Origin: Candidatus Segatella violae
GTDB lineage: Bacteria; Bacteroidota; Bacteroidia; Bacteroidales; Bacteroidaceae
DNA: 16,514 nt
NCBI GenBank assembly: GCA_002440225.1
Contig: DJSH01000044.1
Location: 30,201 to 46,714, forward strand
Direction: 5' to 3'
Position numbers and translations under genes: made by a program. This document shows positions 1-7,780 of this stretch, piece after piece. Within the stretch, counting starts at the first letter, position 1, and each line of letters begins with the position of its first letter. The notes beneath the pieces were generated by a model. The model made no database searches, had not been told where the DNA came from, and worked only from the letters and a program-made list of their open reading frames with translations.

Positions 1-686
1 TTGTCCTTGGCGTTCACGAGATAGTAGATATGGTTGACGTGCTCGGCGCCCTCGTTGCGAGAGCCCACCACGATTTCCTTGTGGTCGTGCAGATAGTTGA
101 GGGCTATCTTCTCGATGTCCTTGCTCATGGTGGCAGAGAAGAGAAGGGTGTTTCTATCCTCTGGCACATTCTCGAAGATGGCATTGATGCTCTCCGAGAA
201 ACCCATGTTGAGCATCTCGTCAGCCTCATCCAGCACCACGTTGTTCACATACTCCAACTGAGCCACGCCACGATTGATCAAGTCGAGCAAACGACCCGGT
301 GTGGCAACGATAATCTGCACACCATGCTTCAAGGTGCGAATCTGGCTTCCGATGTCGGTACCGCCATACACTGCGGCGATGTGCAAACCGTCGATATACT
401 TGGCGAAGCTGTTCAAGTCATCAGCTATTTGGAGACAAAGCTCACGTGTAGGACTAAGGATGATGGCTTGCGTCTGCTTGCTGGTGGCATCGGTCTTCTG
501 GATGACAGGGATACCATAAGAGGCTGTCTTGCCCGTACCCGTCTGCGCCAAGGCGATGACATCATTTTTATTACCAAGCAAATAAGGGATTACTTCCTCC
601 TGAACTGGCATTGGATTCTCAAATCCAAGCTCTTCGATGGCACGGCGAATCTCTTCGCTCACGCCCAATTCTTCAAATGTCTTCAA
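1..686 (-). CDS. DEAD-box ATP-dependent RNA helicase (N-terminal part, runs off the window)
   Basis: The minus strand encodes about 228 residues of an RNA helicase that unwinds RNA duplexes using ATP. Visible motifs, in order: Q-motif region GFENPMPVQ (21-29), Walker A AQTGTGKT (47-54), PTREL (79-83), TPGRLLD (129-135), DEAD (153-156) and SAT (184-186). This is the complete first RecA-like domain; the second domain and any C-terminal tail lie beyond base 1. The start is a TTG at 686-684 giving MKTFEELGVSEE; no usable in-frame ATG exists near it, because the ATG a little upstream (in another frame) meets a stop at once. Family knowledge: such proteins act in ribosome assembly, mRNA turnover and cold adaptation. 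The subtype (RhlE/CsdA-like) cannot be decided without the C-terminus. GC-rich codon use suggests a core gene. Confidence 0.95.
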   Translation of the reverse strand, partial: MKTFEELGVSEEIRRAIEELGFENPMPVQEEVIPYLLGNKNDVIALAQTGTGKTASYGIPVIQKTDATSKQTQAIILSPTRELCLQIADDLNSFAKYIDGLHIAAVYGGTDIGSQIRTLKHGVQIIVATPGRLLDLINRGVAQLEYVNNVVLDEADEMLNMGFSESINAIFENVPEDRNTLLFSATMSKDIEKIALNYLHDHKEIVVGSRNEGAEHVNHIYYLVNAKD

Positions 687-847
687 AATGTTTCTTTTTA
701 CCTTAATTCATTCTAATCTAAAATGGAAGGCCGAATTCACCCTCCCAGCCATGAATTAGGGTGCAAAATCCTTCCGAAACGCTTGCGGCAACCTAGCTTA
801 TCGCAATAAGCATCAATACGTATTGCCTAAATTCGGGTGCAAAGTTA
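687..847 (-). promoter_or_regulatory. Promoter -7 element and foldable 5' leader of the helicase gene
   Basis: A TAACTTTG box (TAnnTTTG consensus) is read on the minus strand at 847-840; no clear TTTG -33 element is seen upstream. It leaves a leader of about 150 nt before the TTG start. The leader can fold: 796-801 pairs with 806-811 (GCTTAT/ATAAGC), enclosed by 787-791 with 823-827 (GGCAA/TTGCC), beside a 12-bp palindrome CAATACGTATTG at 814-825. A block GGGTGCAAA occurs twice (759-767 and 835-843). Long structured leaders are known on cold-induced DEAD-box helicase genes elsewhere; regulation here is inference. Confidence 0.5.
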
Positions 848-888
848 CAACTTTTTTATCTAATACATTGTTTTTTAAACTAAAATCT

Positions 889-919
889 TTTGCCCTTTAG
901 ACAAAAAAACGTATATTTG
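889..919 (+). promoter_or_regulatory. Bacteroidetes-type promoter of the 984 ATPase gene
   Basis: TTTG at 889-892 and TATATTTG at 912-919, separated by 19 bp, match the Bacteroidetes housekeeping promoter (TTTG, 19-21 bp, TAnnTTTG). Transcription should start near 925, about 58 nt before the ATG. Confidence 0.75.
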
Positions 920-930
920 CAACCGAAAAA

Positions 931-944
931 TGCGTAATTACGCA
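931..944. promoter_or_regulatory. Perfect 14-bp palindrome just after the start site (candidate operator)
   Basis: TGCGTAATTACGCA is fully self-complementary and lies a few bases downstream of the predicted transcription start of the ATPase gene. Its position would suit a dimeric repressor, which is an inference. A hairpin role is less likely because there is no loop. Confidence 0.45.
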
Positions 945-983
945 AAAAACTAACACAAACTGATTATATTTATAGATTAAGAT

Positions 984-2225
984 ATGATTATAGAACGTAA
1001 GAAATACATTCAACAACTGCTAGATAGCAGACATAACAAACTAGTAAAAGTCATTACTGGTATAAGACGGTGCGGCAAGTCCTTTCTTCTTTTCAATTTG
1101 TTTAAGAGTCAACTAAAATCAGAAGGTATTGACAGCAAACATATCATAGAGATGGCCTTCGATGATTTTGGCAACCGCAAATATCGAAACCCCGACAAAT
1201 TTTATAAGTACATAAAAAGCCTCATCCAAGATGACAAAATGTACTATATCCTATTGGATGAAGTACAAATGATGGAAGATTTCGAGGATGTACTAAATGG
1301 CTTGCTGCATATTCCTAATGCCGATGTTTATGTTACTGGTAGTAATGCTAAATTTTTATCAAAGGATATCATTACAGAATTTAGAGGGCGTGGTTTTCAA
1401 ATTCATGTATCGCCACTTAGTTTCTCTGAATTTATGTCTGCCTACCAAGGCACCAAAGAGGAAGGTTGGACAGAATATCTGCAATATGGAGGGCTTCCAC
1501 CAGTTGTATTACAGCCAACTGCCGAAGGAAAAACAATGCTCTTAAAAGACTTGTGGAAAGAAACTTACCTAATAGATATTCTCAATAGAAATCGCATCAA
1601 GAATAATGCAGAACTAGAAGAATTACTCTGTATGTTAGCTTTAGGCATAGGTGGTCTCGTAAATCCTCAGAAACTCTCCAACACATTCAAGACAAACAAG
1701 AACATAGCTATCAGTCCTGCCACCCTGAAAACATATATAGACTACTGCTCTGACGCTTTTCTCATAGAAGAAGCAAACAGGTATGATGTAAAGGGCAGAA
1801 AGTATATCGGAACTCCTATGAAATTCTATTTTTCAGATTTAGGCCTACGCAATGCTCTGCTCAACTTTCGTCAAATAGAAAAGACTCACCTTATGGAGAA
1901 TGCTATATATTGCGAACTGAGAAGACAAGGGTTTAATGTTGATGTAGGAGTTGTTGTTGTTAATGGAAAAGACGAGAATGGAACAAGCTATCGCAAGCAA
2001 CTAGAGGTTGATTTTGTTTGCAACAAAGGCAGCCGGCGCTATTACATACAATCAGCTCTTAGTCTGCCTACTCCAGAGAAGATAGAACAAGAGACAAATT
2101 CTCTCCGCCGCATAGATGATGGCTTTGAAAAGATTGTTATTGTTGGCGATCACCTTATCAGCAATCATGACAACAACGGTATTCTCTTCATGAGCATCTA
2201 TGAGTTTATGATGACTGAATTATAA
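984..2225 (+). CDS. ATP-binding protein, AAA_14 + DUF4143 type
   Basis: This 413-residue protein has a P-loop GIRRCGKS (26-33) and a Walker B strand ending LLDE (D92, E93), followed by YVTGSNAKFL, a sensor-like strand that typically precedes a GRxxxxxLxPLSFxEF block, present here as RGRGFQIHVSPLSFSEF. The rest matches the DUF4143 region, with a winged-helix-like middle and a C-terminal stretch (LEVDFV near residue 340, then YYIQSA) that resembles a PD-(D/E)XK fold core with altered catalytic residues. The family is very common and multi-copy in Bacteroidetes and its cellular role is not settled; it is an intracellular ATPase. The gene stands alone behind its own promoter and converges on the BACON gene. 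Length is normal for the family and I see no damage. Confidence 0.9.
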   Translation: MIIERKKYIQQLLDSRHNKLVKVITGIRRCGKSFLLFNLFKSQLKSEGIDSKHIIEMAFDDFGNRKYRNPDKFYKYIKSLIQDDKMYYILLDEVQMMEDFEDVLNGLLHIPNADVYVTGSNAKFLSKDIITEFRGRGFQIHVSPLSFSEFMSAYQGTKEEGWTEYLQYGGLPPVVLQPTAEGKTMLLKDLWKETYLIDILNRNRIKNNAELEELLCMLALGIGGLVNPQKLSNTFKTNKNIAISPATLKTYIDYCSDAFLIEEANRYDVKGRKYIGTPMKFYFSDLGLRNALLNFRQIEKTHLMENAIYCELRRQGFNVDVGVVVVNGKDENGTSYRKQLEVDFVCNKGSRRYYIQSALSLPTPEKIEQETNSLRRIDDGFEKIVIVGDHLISNHDNNGILFMSIYEFMMTEL

Positions 2226-2242
2226 TTTTCTTGAATAAAGGA

Positions 2243-2272
2243 GCAAATGGCAGCAACACTCCTACCATTTGC
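2243..2272. terminator. Hairpin between convergent genes
   Basis: GCAAATGG (2243-2250) and CCATTTGC (2265-2272) form a perfect 8-bp stem with a 14-nt loop in the 58-bp gap between two convergent genes, so it probably serves as a terminator. No long T-run follows on either strand. Confidence 0.45.
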
Positions 2273-2283
2273 CCCCTTGGCTA

Positions 2284-3735
2284 TTACCATAAACTATTTT
2301 TATAAACAGCCTCCACTATATACGTTTTATTATTATACTTTATTTTGTATCTACAAGTTACAGGGGCATAAATGCCTAATCTACCTATCGTCACAGTATA
2401 GCTTACTCCTTGACCTGCAGGAACTTTATCCTCTACATCCATTTCATTTCCTGCACTTCCAGTTACACCATCAACCAATTGTAACGACTTCAATACAATG
2501 TCAACGTTGCTTTTATTTATAAGAGACCAATTTAGTTTACTCCCCGATTGAATTAGTCCATTAATCACAACTCCATTACAGCCAAGACAAGAAGCCTCTA
2601 AATAATCTACAATGTTTTTAACTATAACCTCACAATTATCACTATATTGCCCATCTGCCGATACTATTGTGATAGTAGCCTTTCCTCTGGAAATAGCTTT
2701 AACCATTCCTTCTTCACTTACAGTTGCTATCTCTGGATTAGAGCTTTTAAAAGTAACTTTCTTATCTTTCAAATTATTAGTATACTTCAACTTTTCAGCC
2801 CCTTCTTCCATTAATTCGATTGAAGGAGAAGCAAACTTAATAGCTACCCCCTTTTCCTGTATAATCTTTACAGTTTCTGACAAACTACTATTTTTATCAA
2901 AGATTCTCACAATAGCATTTCTCTCTTCTATTGTTGTGTTCTCTGCCACATTAAATTTTATCACATGAGAAGAAATTGCTCTAGACATAGATGCATCCAC
3001 CTTTTGCAACCAATCTACATTAGGCATTTCTACATCAAAGTCAAAGTTGCTATTCACTACAACTTCAGCCGTACCTCCTTCACTACCAACAGCGATTTCA
3101 TTAGAAGTCAAAGTCAAGAGACCTCCTCCACCTTGATAGACATTAATGATTTCTTCCTTATTATTACTCTTTATTACAATCTGCCCCTCACGCTTCTCAT
3201 ACTCTTCACTAGCATCAATTGTAAAAGCCAAATGATGAGAAGTCAAAGCTCTCGTTCCACCACGAGTTGAAGCTGCATGAATCCAGGTCTTATACTCATC
3301 AGGGATAGAATAAGTAAAGTCTATGTTTGATTTCACTTCAACATCAATGGTACCACCCTCCTGAGGTATTTCAAATTTATCCGCAGTCAAAGTCAACGCA
3401 TCCAACTGCTTTTGATTCACAATAATCGTTTTAGTTGAATCACCAACAGAAAAGCGCAAAACTGTACTATGGTCATCATAAGTATCATTGTCCGAAACGC
3501 TAATTTTTACATTTTGCGTTCCTGCGCCACCACTTTGAGGAGAGACTTTGCACCAAGCAATGTTTTGTGGTATCTCCACTTTCCAATCCATATTAGCATT
3601 GAAAGTGATGTTTTTCTCTGCAGCAGAGGTTTCAAAATCAATGTTCTTTCCAAAGTAATTTTCTGTTCCCGTCGGGACTGTAATACTTGGCACTAGCGGA
3701 TCATCACTGGAACAAGCAGAAAAAGAGATGATCAT
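2284..3735 (-). CDS. BACON / Big2 domain surface lipoprotein, signal peptide broken by a frameshift
   Basis: The open frame gives 483 residues: about three BACON-like beta-sandwich repeats (roughly 25-110, 113-205, 205-297, each with the ADKFEIPQEGGT/NEIAVGSEGGT pattern and a terminal beta strand before a Q), one Big2 domain (about 297-375, with NPEIATVSEEGMVKAISRG) and a 110-residue C-terminal domain I do not recognise. BACON and Big2 modules are carbohydrate/mucin-associated or spacer domains on the Bacteroidetes surface. The ATG at 3735 leaves only seven residues before a lipobox cysteine (SFSAC, then SSDD), too short for a signal peptide. Reading from the ATG at 3770 gives MKSKLIYFLMG then TAA; one extra T near 3738 would join this to LMIISFSAC and make a textbook lipoprotein signal. 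So the intact gene was 2284-3770. As read, the product would not be exported. Confidence 0.85.
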   Translation of the reverse strand: MIISFSACSSDDPLVPSITVPTGTENYFGKNIDFETSAAEKNITFNANMDWKVEIPQNIAWCKVSPQSGGAGTQNVKISVSDNDTYDDHSTVLRFSVGDSTKTIIVNQKQLDALTLTADKFEIPQEGGTIDVEVKSNIDFTYSIPDEYKTWIHAASTRGGTRALTSHHLAFTIDASEEYEKREGQIVIKSNNKEEIINVYQGGGGLLTLTSNEIAVGSEGGTAEVVVNSNFDFDVEMPNVDWLQKVDASMSRAISSHVIKFNVAENTTIEERNAIVRIFDKNSSLSETVKIIQEKGVAIKFASPSIELMEEGAEKLKYTNNLKDKKVTFKSSNPEIATVSEEGMVKAISRGKATITIVSADGQYSDNCEVIVKNIVDYLEASCLGCNGVVINGLIQSGSKLNWSLINKSNVDIVLKSLQLVDGVTGSAGNEMDVEDKVPAGQGVSYTVTIGRLGIYAPVTCRYKIKYNNKTYIVEAVYKNSLW

Positions 3736-3770
3736 TAACCCATCAAGAAATAAATCAATTTACTCTTCAT
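3736..3770 (-). pseudogene. Detached 5' end (signal peptide) of the BACON lipoprotein gene
   Basis: The ATG at 3770 starts MKSKLIYFLMG, a charged n-region followed by a hydrophobic core, and stops at TAA 3737-3735. That TAA overlaps the ATG used by the remaining frame. Restoring one T (GGGTTAATG to GGGTTTAATG) fuses the two frames into one uninterrupted signal peptide. The T-tract is only two or three bases, so slippery phase variation is a weak explanation; a true mutation or a base-calling error are the alternatives. Confidence 0.75.
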
Positions 3771-3837
3771 ATTATTTAGGTATGATGTCTGACGATGCCC
3801 CAAGGAGACGATTAATATTTCATAAGAACCACTAAAG

Positions 3838-4139
3838 AAAAACGTGGGCATCCATACAAGTTGTTTTCGAATTGAGGTCCTAGGAAAACCCTTGCTAGTA
3901 AACAACTCGATGAATGCCCACACCACACAGAGATATAGTACACATCCAAAAGTGTGCTTGAGGGAACAACCCTCCGCACACTCCGGATATAGATACAATC
4001 TATCCTTGTACGGCACATCAACATTGTTCTTGACCAGCAATGAAATTTCCTAGGTTCCAATTCGCCAAAAACAAAGCATCTATGACGCTTTCCAAAAGTA
4101 GTGTCCAAGCTTGCTCCCATTATGGGATTACGCCTATAG
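3838..4139 (-). ncRNA. Structured RNA, copy A (family not recognised)
   Basis: A transcript of about 300 nt is predicted from a consensus promoter (4146-4176) to a terminal helix followed by five U (3842-3838). Helices read on the minus strand: GCGTC/GATGC hairpin; 4064-4074 with 4024-4034 (11 bp with wobbles); 3998-4005 with 3985-3994 (GGATAGAT, bulged); 3976-3982 with 3951-3957 (AGTGTGC/GCACACT) capped by GAGGG/CCCTC; 3914-3921 with 3844-3851 (GTGGGCAT/ATGCCCAC) enclosing 3900-3907 with 3859-3866 (AGTTGTTT/AAACAACT). The terminal loop contains CCTCAATTCG. The same order of helices and conserved blocks recurs in copy B. It may be a free RNA ended by its own terminator, or a leader of the BACON gene 70 nt downstream. 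Long frames on this strand here look incidental. Confidence 0.7.
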
Positions 4140-4145
4140 ACCTTG

Positions 4146-4176
4146 CAAAAATACAAAATATTTCCATACCGACAAA
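4146..4176 (-). promoter_or_regulatory. Promoter of structured RNA A
   Basis: Read on the minus strand: TTTG (4176-4173), 19 bp, TATTTTTG (4153-4146). This is a full match to the Bacteroidetes promoter and places the start near 4139, at the beginning of the foldable region. Confidence 0.75.
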
Positions 4177-4206
4177 GAAATATCGTGATTTTCTTTCTTT
4201 TTTCAT

Positions 4207-4236
4207 CCGAATTCATTATCTTTGCATCTAATTCGG
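4207..4236 (+). promoter_or_regulatory. -7 element of the 4351 gene framed by an inverted repeat
   Basis: TATCTTTG at 4217-4224 fits TAnnTTTG; the -33 region (about 4193-4197) is only T-rich. CCGAATT (4207-4213) and AATTCGG (4230-4236) are perfect inverted arms around the -7 box, as expected for a repressor site. Divergent to the RNA A promoter. Confidence 0.5.
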
Positions 4237-4350
4237 GCGACATTCGCACCGAACGGCTAACAAGATCATAATAATAACAACCGAGAATAACGACTATCGC
4301 ATCACAACGAAACATCGATTATAACCTCGAATAACAAACAATCGAACAGT

Positions 4351-5988
4351 ATGAAAAAGGTAATTTTCACCCAAGAGTGGATGGCTATGCATCCATACGA
4401 GAAACCAGACGACGTAGATCAGTATTATACAGAACTCGCCAACGAAATATACCACGCTCTCGACGAGGCGTGCTTCACCCATCAATTCAAGAACGTGGAG
4501 GATGCCAAGCAGTTGGCGCTCTGCATAGCTGGATACTTCGAGGATGTCATCTCCGGCACTTGCGTCTGGAAGACTTTTACTGCAGAATGCAAGAAGCGTT
4601 ATGGCTCTTACATCCCTTTCTATGAGAACGAAAAGGATTTCATCAACAATACCATCACTGAGAACGACGCCCCTTACAATCCTGAGGAAATCAACGTAGC
4701 CGACATCAAGTTCCTTTGCTGGCATCATTACCAGCAGAGCACCTACGTGCAGGAAGCCGTTCCTTTCCTCTTCAGCACGATGGAGTTGGCGGCAAAGCTA
4801 GCCTACAACGTGCTCGACAAGGAATACGAAACTGCACCGGAGAACACTCGTCTCTATGATTTCCTCTGCGAAGTGCCTACCGACGAGGAGCATTTCTATG
4901 AGTATCGCGACGCCTTGGCTTGGTTCCACTATGGTTGCTTCTTCAACATCAACAACCGCAAGCGCTTGCAGTTCGAGCTAGAGAATCTCGCCCGCTCTCC
5001 TCAGGGCTTCAACGAGATCATCGCCTACTCCATCCAGATAGAGCACACGATGAACAGTCGCAACAACCTCCTCGCCCTCACCTCTGCCGAGTGGCTTGCC
5101 AAGGTGAGCGAGCATCACGAGAAGCACAAGCTCTGGACGGACATCGACTATATGAGCACCCGCGCCTTCAAGATGGAGAAGGAAGACGAGAAGTACTTCT
5201 ATCTGAAAGACCTCTACGAGGAGACTTCGGAAGAAGAGTCTTCGGAAAACTCTTCTGAAAAGCCTTCGGAAGACAACAAGGATGCAGCAGAAACAAAGAC
5301 TGCCTCAAACGAGGAATCTCTCATCCCTGTACTAAAGGAATCTACCCAAATCGAGGATGCCTCCGCCTTCCTCTGTGGCGAGCAAATCCTCATCACCAAC
5401 CTCTTCAAGTTTGGTGATGAATGGTGGCAGACGGGAGCCTTGCTCACCCCTCTCTATGGAGAGAACAAGGAGCAGATTGAGGCAGAGAAGGCTCGTCTTA
5501 ACCACAAGCAGGGCATCCACGACTACAACTTGCTCAAGGCGAAAGGCTACGGCGACAAGTTCATCTTCCTGGAGGACGTGAAGACCTTGAAGGAATTCTT
5601 GAAGGAAATTGGCTTCGAGTTGTCAAAGGACATCCGATTCCCTCAGAAGTATGAGAAGGGCATCATCCTGTGCGGAAGTCCATACACGGGCATCAACATC
5701 AGCTTCGGCTTGGCGCATTGCATCGCATCGCCAGAGAATCCATATTACAACGCAGAGCGTGCAGCAGAAGACTGTTTCAACATCATCTCGGGCAATGGTC
5801 GCCCATTCCCTTACGAGATTGTTTGCAAGCTGATAGAGAACAACATGATTCCTGACGCCAACATCTTCACCAGCCGATATGTAAAGGAAGAGGGCTTGAA
5901 AATTACGCAAGCCCATCTCCAGTTCTTGGCTGATTACTATCTGATGGGCAGAAAGGACAAGGATTTGTCGCCTAAGGAATTGTGGTAA
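4351..5988 (+). CDS. Uncharacterised cytoplasmic protein, probably DUF3843 family
   Basis: This 545-residue protein begins MKKVIFTQEWMAMHPYEKPDDVDQYY, which resembles what I recall of the Bacteroidetes DUF3843 family (MKK-x-W-x-KPY-x-YY pattern); that assignment is from memory. No signal peptide or membrane segment is visible. The first 290 residues are mostly helical and rich in aromatic and acidic residues. Residues about 290-325 form an acidic Ser/Glu/Asp low-complexity linker (EETSEEESSENSSEKPSED). The C-terminal domain (about 330-545) contains ILITNLFKFGDEWWQTGAL and NISFGLAHCIASPENPYY, with no catalytic motif I know. Codon use is GC-rich like the helicase and hydrolase, so it is probably a resident gene. 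Function unknown. The ATG at 4351 is preceded by a 120-nt leader. Confidence 0.85.
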   Translation: MKKVIFTQEWMAMHPYEKPDDVDQYYTELANEIYHALDEACFTHQFKNVEDAKQLALCIAGYFEDVISGTCVWKTFTAECKKRYGSYIPFYENEKDFINNTITENDAPYNPEEINVADIKFLCWHHYQQSTYVQEAVPFLFSTMELAAKLAYNVLDKEYETAPENTRLYDFLCEVPTDEEHFYEYRDALAWFHYGCFFNINNRKRLQFELENLARSPQGFNEIIAYSIQIEHTMNSRNNLLALTSAEWLAKVSEHHEKHKLWTDIDYMSTRAFKMEKEDEKYFYLKDLYEETSEEESSENSSEKPSEDNKDAAETKTASNEESLIPVLKESTQIEDASAFLCGEQILITNLFKFGDEWWQTGALLTPLYGENKEQIEAEKARLNHKQGIHDYNLLKAKGYGDKFIFLEDVKTLKEFLKEIGFELSKDIRFPQKYEKGIILCGSPYTGINISFGLAHCIASPENPYYNAERAAEDCFNIISGNGRPFPYEIVCKLIENNMIPDANIFTSRYVKEEGLKITQAHLQFLADYYLMGRKDKDLSPKELW

Positions 5989-6002
5989 GGAATCAAAAAG
6001 GC

Positions 6003-6041
6003 CACTACGTAAACTGTATTTTTCAGATATTTAGCGTAGTG
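6003..6041. repeat. Intergenic hairpin repeat family 1, copy 1 (terminator-like)
   Basis: CACTACG (6003-6009) and CGTAGTG (6035-6041) are inverted arms around an AACTGTATTTTT core, followed by AACTTTTAA. It lies 15 bp after the stop of the 4351 gene and probably terminates it. The element is clearly related, in the same orientation, to 10793-10841. Confidence 0.65.
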
Positions 6042-6064
6042 AACTTTTAATATCAATCACAGAA

Positions 6065-6127
6065 AAGAGCGGAAAACAAACTGTTAACTGTTGACACTGT
6101 TAATCTTGCAGTTTGCTTTCCGCTCTT
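6065..6127. repeat. Intergenic hairpin repeat family 2, copy 1 (bidirectional terminator-like)
   Basis: Arms 6065-6083 (AAGAGCGGAAAACAAACTG) and 6109-6127 pair over 18 of 19 positions. It is nearly identical to 9207-9252, but the loop is longer here and contains ACTGTTAA twice, like a short internal duplication. It ends 17 bp from the stop of the convergent ATPase gene. Confidence 0.7.
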
Positions 6128-6144
6128 CACATTTATACCTTCCC

Positions 6145-7458
6145 CTACATATCCTGCATAGACAAGCCTTTCAACTGTACATTCTTATACTTACCGAGAT
6201 TGCTACGAATTGTATCATATTTCTCTTGCAGGAGTTTCGGATCATATCGATCGGGATTGCGTTTTACCTCTGCTACCAAGGCAGTCTTATCAATATCATT
6301 GAGAGCGATAAGGTCTATCTCGTTCATCCCTTTCCTGTCCCAATAATTTCCTACCAAGGTAACACGTTCCTCCTCGCTAATCTTCTGACGGAAATACTGT
6401 TCCAACACAAGTCCTGTATAATCATTATAATCTCTTTCCACGATTTCCAAGAGCAAGTCGTTGCGCTCCCTCTCTATCAAGGCTTGGTTGGGCAAGATAA
6501 AACGAAACCAAAAACGTAGGAAACAATCTTCCACACTCCACCTCAGATTTCTACTACCAGGCTTACTGAACATCGGTGCCAACTTGCTCACATAGTTGTA
6601 GTCTTCCTCCAGTCTTTTCAGATAAGTACCCGTGTTCTTGCCGATGATATTATCTATCTGATTCTGAACCGTCATTCCACCAGCAACAAGTTGCAAGATA
6701 CTAAGATAATTGGCATAATCCTTGCCAAACTCAGACAATACTATTTCTCGACCTTCGCTTAGGAATGGACTCTCCACACCTGTAACCCATTTGAGCATGC
6801 TCTCTTTATCGGTTGCCCCAGCATCCATCAGTAGGGCGATGTATTTAGCCACTCCGCCAGTCAACATATACAGGCAAAGCAAATCTTCGGATGTATAACT
6901 AGGATTATAATCATGCAATATTTCCTTGATGACGCTTATCCTAAATGGCTTAAGCCTTATCTCGCAATCCTTCCTACCATACAGAGGCTCATCATCGTTA
7001 TCGAAGATTTTGCGCATCATGCTATAGATACTACCACAAGCCACGAGGTTGACGGTTGTCGATTCGTGGTATCTATCCCAAATGTCTTGAATATGGCTCG
7101 GAATGGCAGGATTCACCTTCAAGAAGTTTTGGAACTCATCGAAAACGATGGTAAAATGATGTTCCTTTCCATATTCCATGATTTGCTCAAAGAACTGCGC
7201 AAAAGTTTCCAGATGTCCATAGATATGAAGTCCAAGTACCTCATCGGCAGCCTTTTGGAATTTCTCCACCAATACTCGCTCATTGTCCTTCGAGACATAC
7301 AGATACAGCATCTTCTGCTCTTGCTCCGTCTTAAGCAAAAGCATCGTTTTGCCGATGCGTCTTCTGCCTATCATCACTGTGAAAAGAGAACGTTTAGCCG
7401 ACTTTTCCCAGTTCTTGCGCAGTATCTCTATCTCCTTTTCTCTATCATAAAACTTCAT
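6145..7458 (-). CDS. ATP-binding protein with C-terminal DUF234/PD-(D/E)XK-like domain
   Basis: This 437-residue ATPase has a P-loop GRRRIGKT (31-38) and a Walker B strand FTIVFDE (D107, E108), followed by VACGSIYSMM as sensor strand, a helical/winged-helix middle, and a C-terminal segment NEIDLIA...LVAEVKRN, with E397 and K399 forming the ID...EVK signature of the restriction-endonuclease-like fold. This architecture is that of the archaeal/bacterial AAA ATPases with DUF234. The biological substrate is unknown for the family. It is intracellular, with no signal peptide. The gene stands alone with its own promoter (7501-7532) and converges on the 4351 gene. It is distinct in sequence from the other two ATPases in the window. 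Start ATG at 7458 fits the family start (MKFYDREKEI). Confidence 0.9.
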   Translation of the reverse strand: MKFYDREKEIEILRKNWEKSAKRSLFTVMIGRRRIGKTMLLLKTEQEQKMLYLYVSKDNERVLVEKFQKAADEVLGLHIYGHLETFAQFFEQIMEYGKEHHFTIVFDEFQNFLKVNPAIPSHIQDIWDRYHESTTVNLVACGSIYSMMRKIFDNDDEPLYGRKDCEIRLKPFRISVIKEILHDYNPSYTSEDLLCLYMLTGGVAKYIALLMDAGATDKESMLKWVTGVESPFLSEGREIVLSEFGKDYANYLSILQLVAGGMTVQNQIDNIIGKNTGTYLKRLEEDYNYVSKLAPMFSKPGSRNLRWSVEDCFLRFWFRFILPNQALIERERNDLLLEIVERDYNDYTGLVLEQYFRQKISEEERVTLVGNYWDRKGMNEIDLIALNDIDKTALVAEVKRNPDRYDPKLLQEKYDTIRSNLGKYKNVQLKGLSMQDM

Positions 7459-7470
7459 AATGTAACAGCC

Positions 7471-7532
7471 GTTAAATTAATGTGAGTTAAATAAACGATG
7501 CAAAGATAACATTTTTTCTTAAACGAGCCAAA
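7471..7532 (-). promoter_or_regulatory. Promoter and leader repeats of the 6145-7458 ATPase gene
   Basis: On the minus strand: TTTG (7532-7529), 20 bp, TATCTTTG (7508-7501), a consensus promoter. In the short leader, GTTAAATTAA (7471-7480) and GTTAAATAAA (7486-7495) form a direct repeat with a 15-bp period, a possible regulator site. Confidence 0.7.
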
Positions 7533-7626
7533 TATCATAAAGGAAATTACCACCTTTCATTCATACATTGCTATATATAAAGCTATATAAAATCTTAGAA
7601 ACTAAAAAGTTTTTCCGAAAATCTTC

Positions 7627-7655
7627 TTGATATTCAAAAAGTTTTTGTAACTTTG
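7627..7655 (+). promoter_or_regulatory. Promoter of the PAP2/lipoprotein operon
   Basis: TAACTTTG at 7648-7655 matches the -7 consensus; TTG at 7627-7629 is an imperfect -33 with 18-bp spacing. The start near 7662 gives an unusually long leader of about 340 nt, which begins with a small hairpin (AGAGG/CCTCT) and contains the foldback at 7781-7904. Confidence 0.6.
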
Positions 7656-7780
7656 CAGTGGAGAGGAAGACTATGCATCTATCCCCCTCTTGCAAACATC
7701 AATACAAACAAAAGGTAAAAAAGCATAAGGAAATACATTTTAATAACATAATAAGAAATCGCGTTTGCTATTTGTTCGGT

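Noticed and set aside
30..716. Plus-strand open frame of 228 codons
   Set aside because: It is the antisense of the DEAD-box helicase, whose motifs are clear on the minus strand.
3733..3742. Phase variation by slipped strand at the frameshift
   Set aside because: The tract is only two to three T, too short for frequent slippage.
3812..4315. Minus-strand open frame of 167 codons over RNA A
   Set aside because: It crosses the predicted promoter and the start of the RNA, has no family features, and the bases are better explained by paired helices also seen in copy B.
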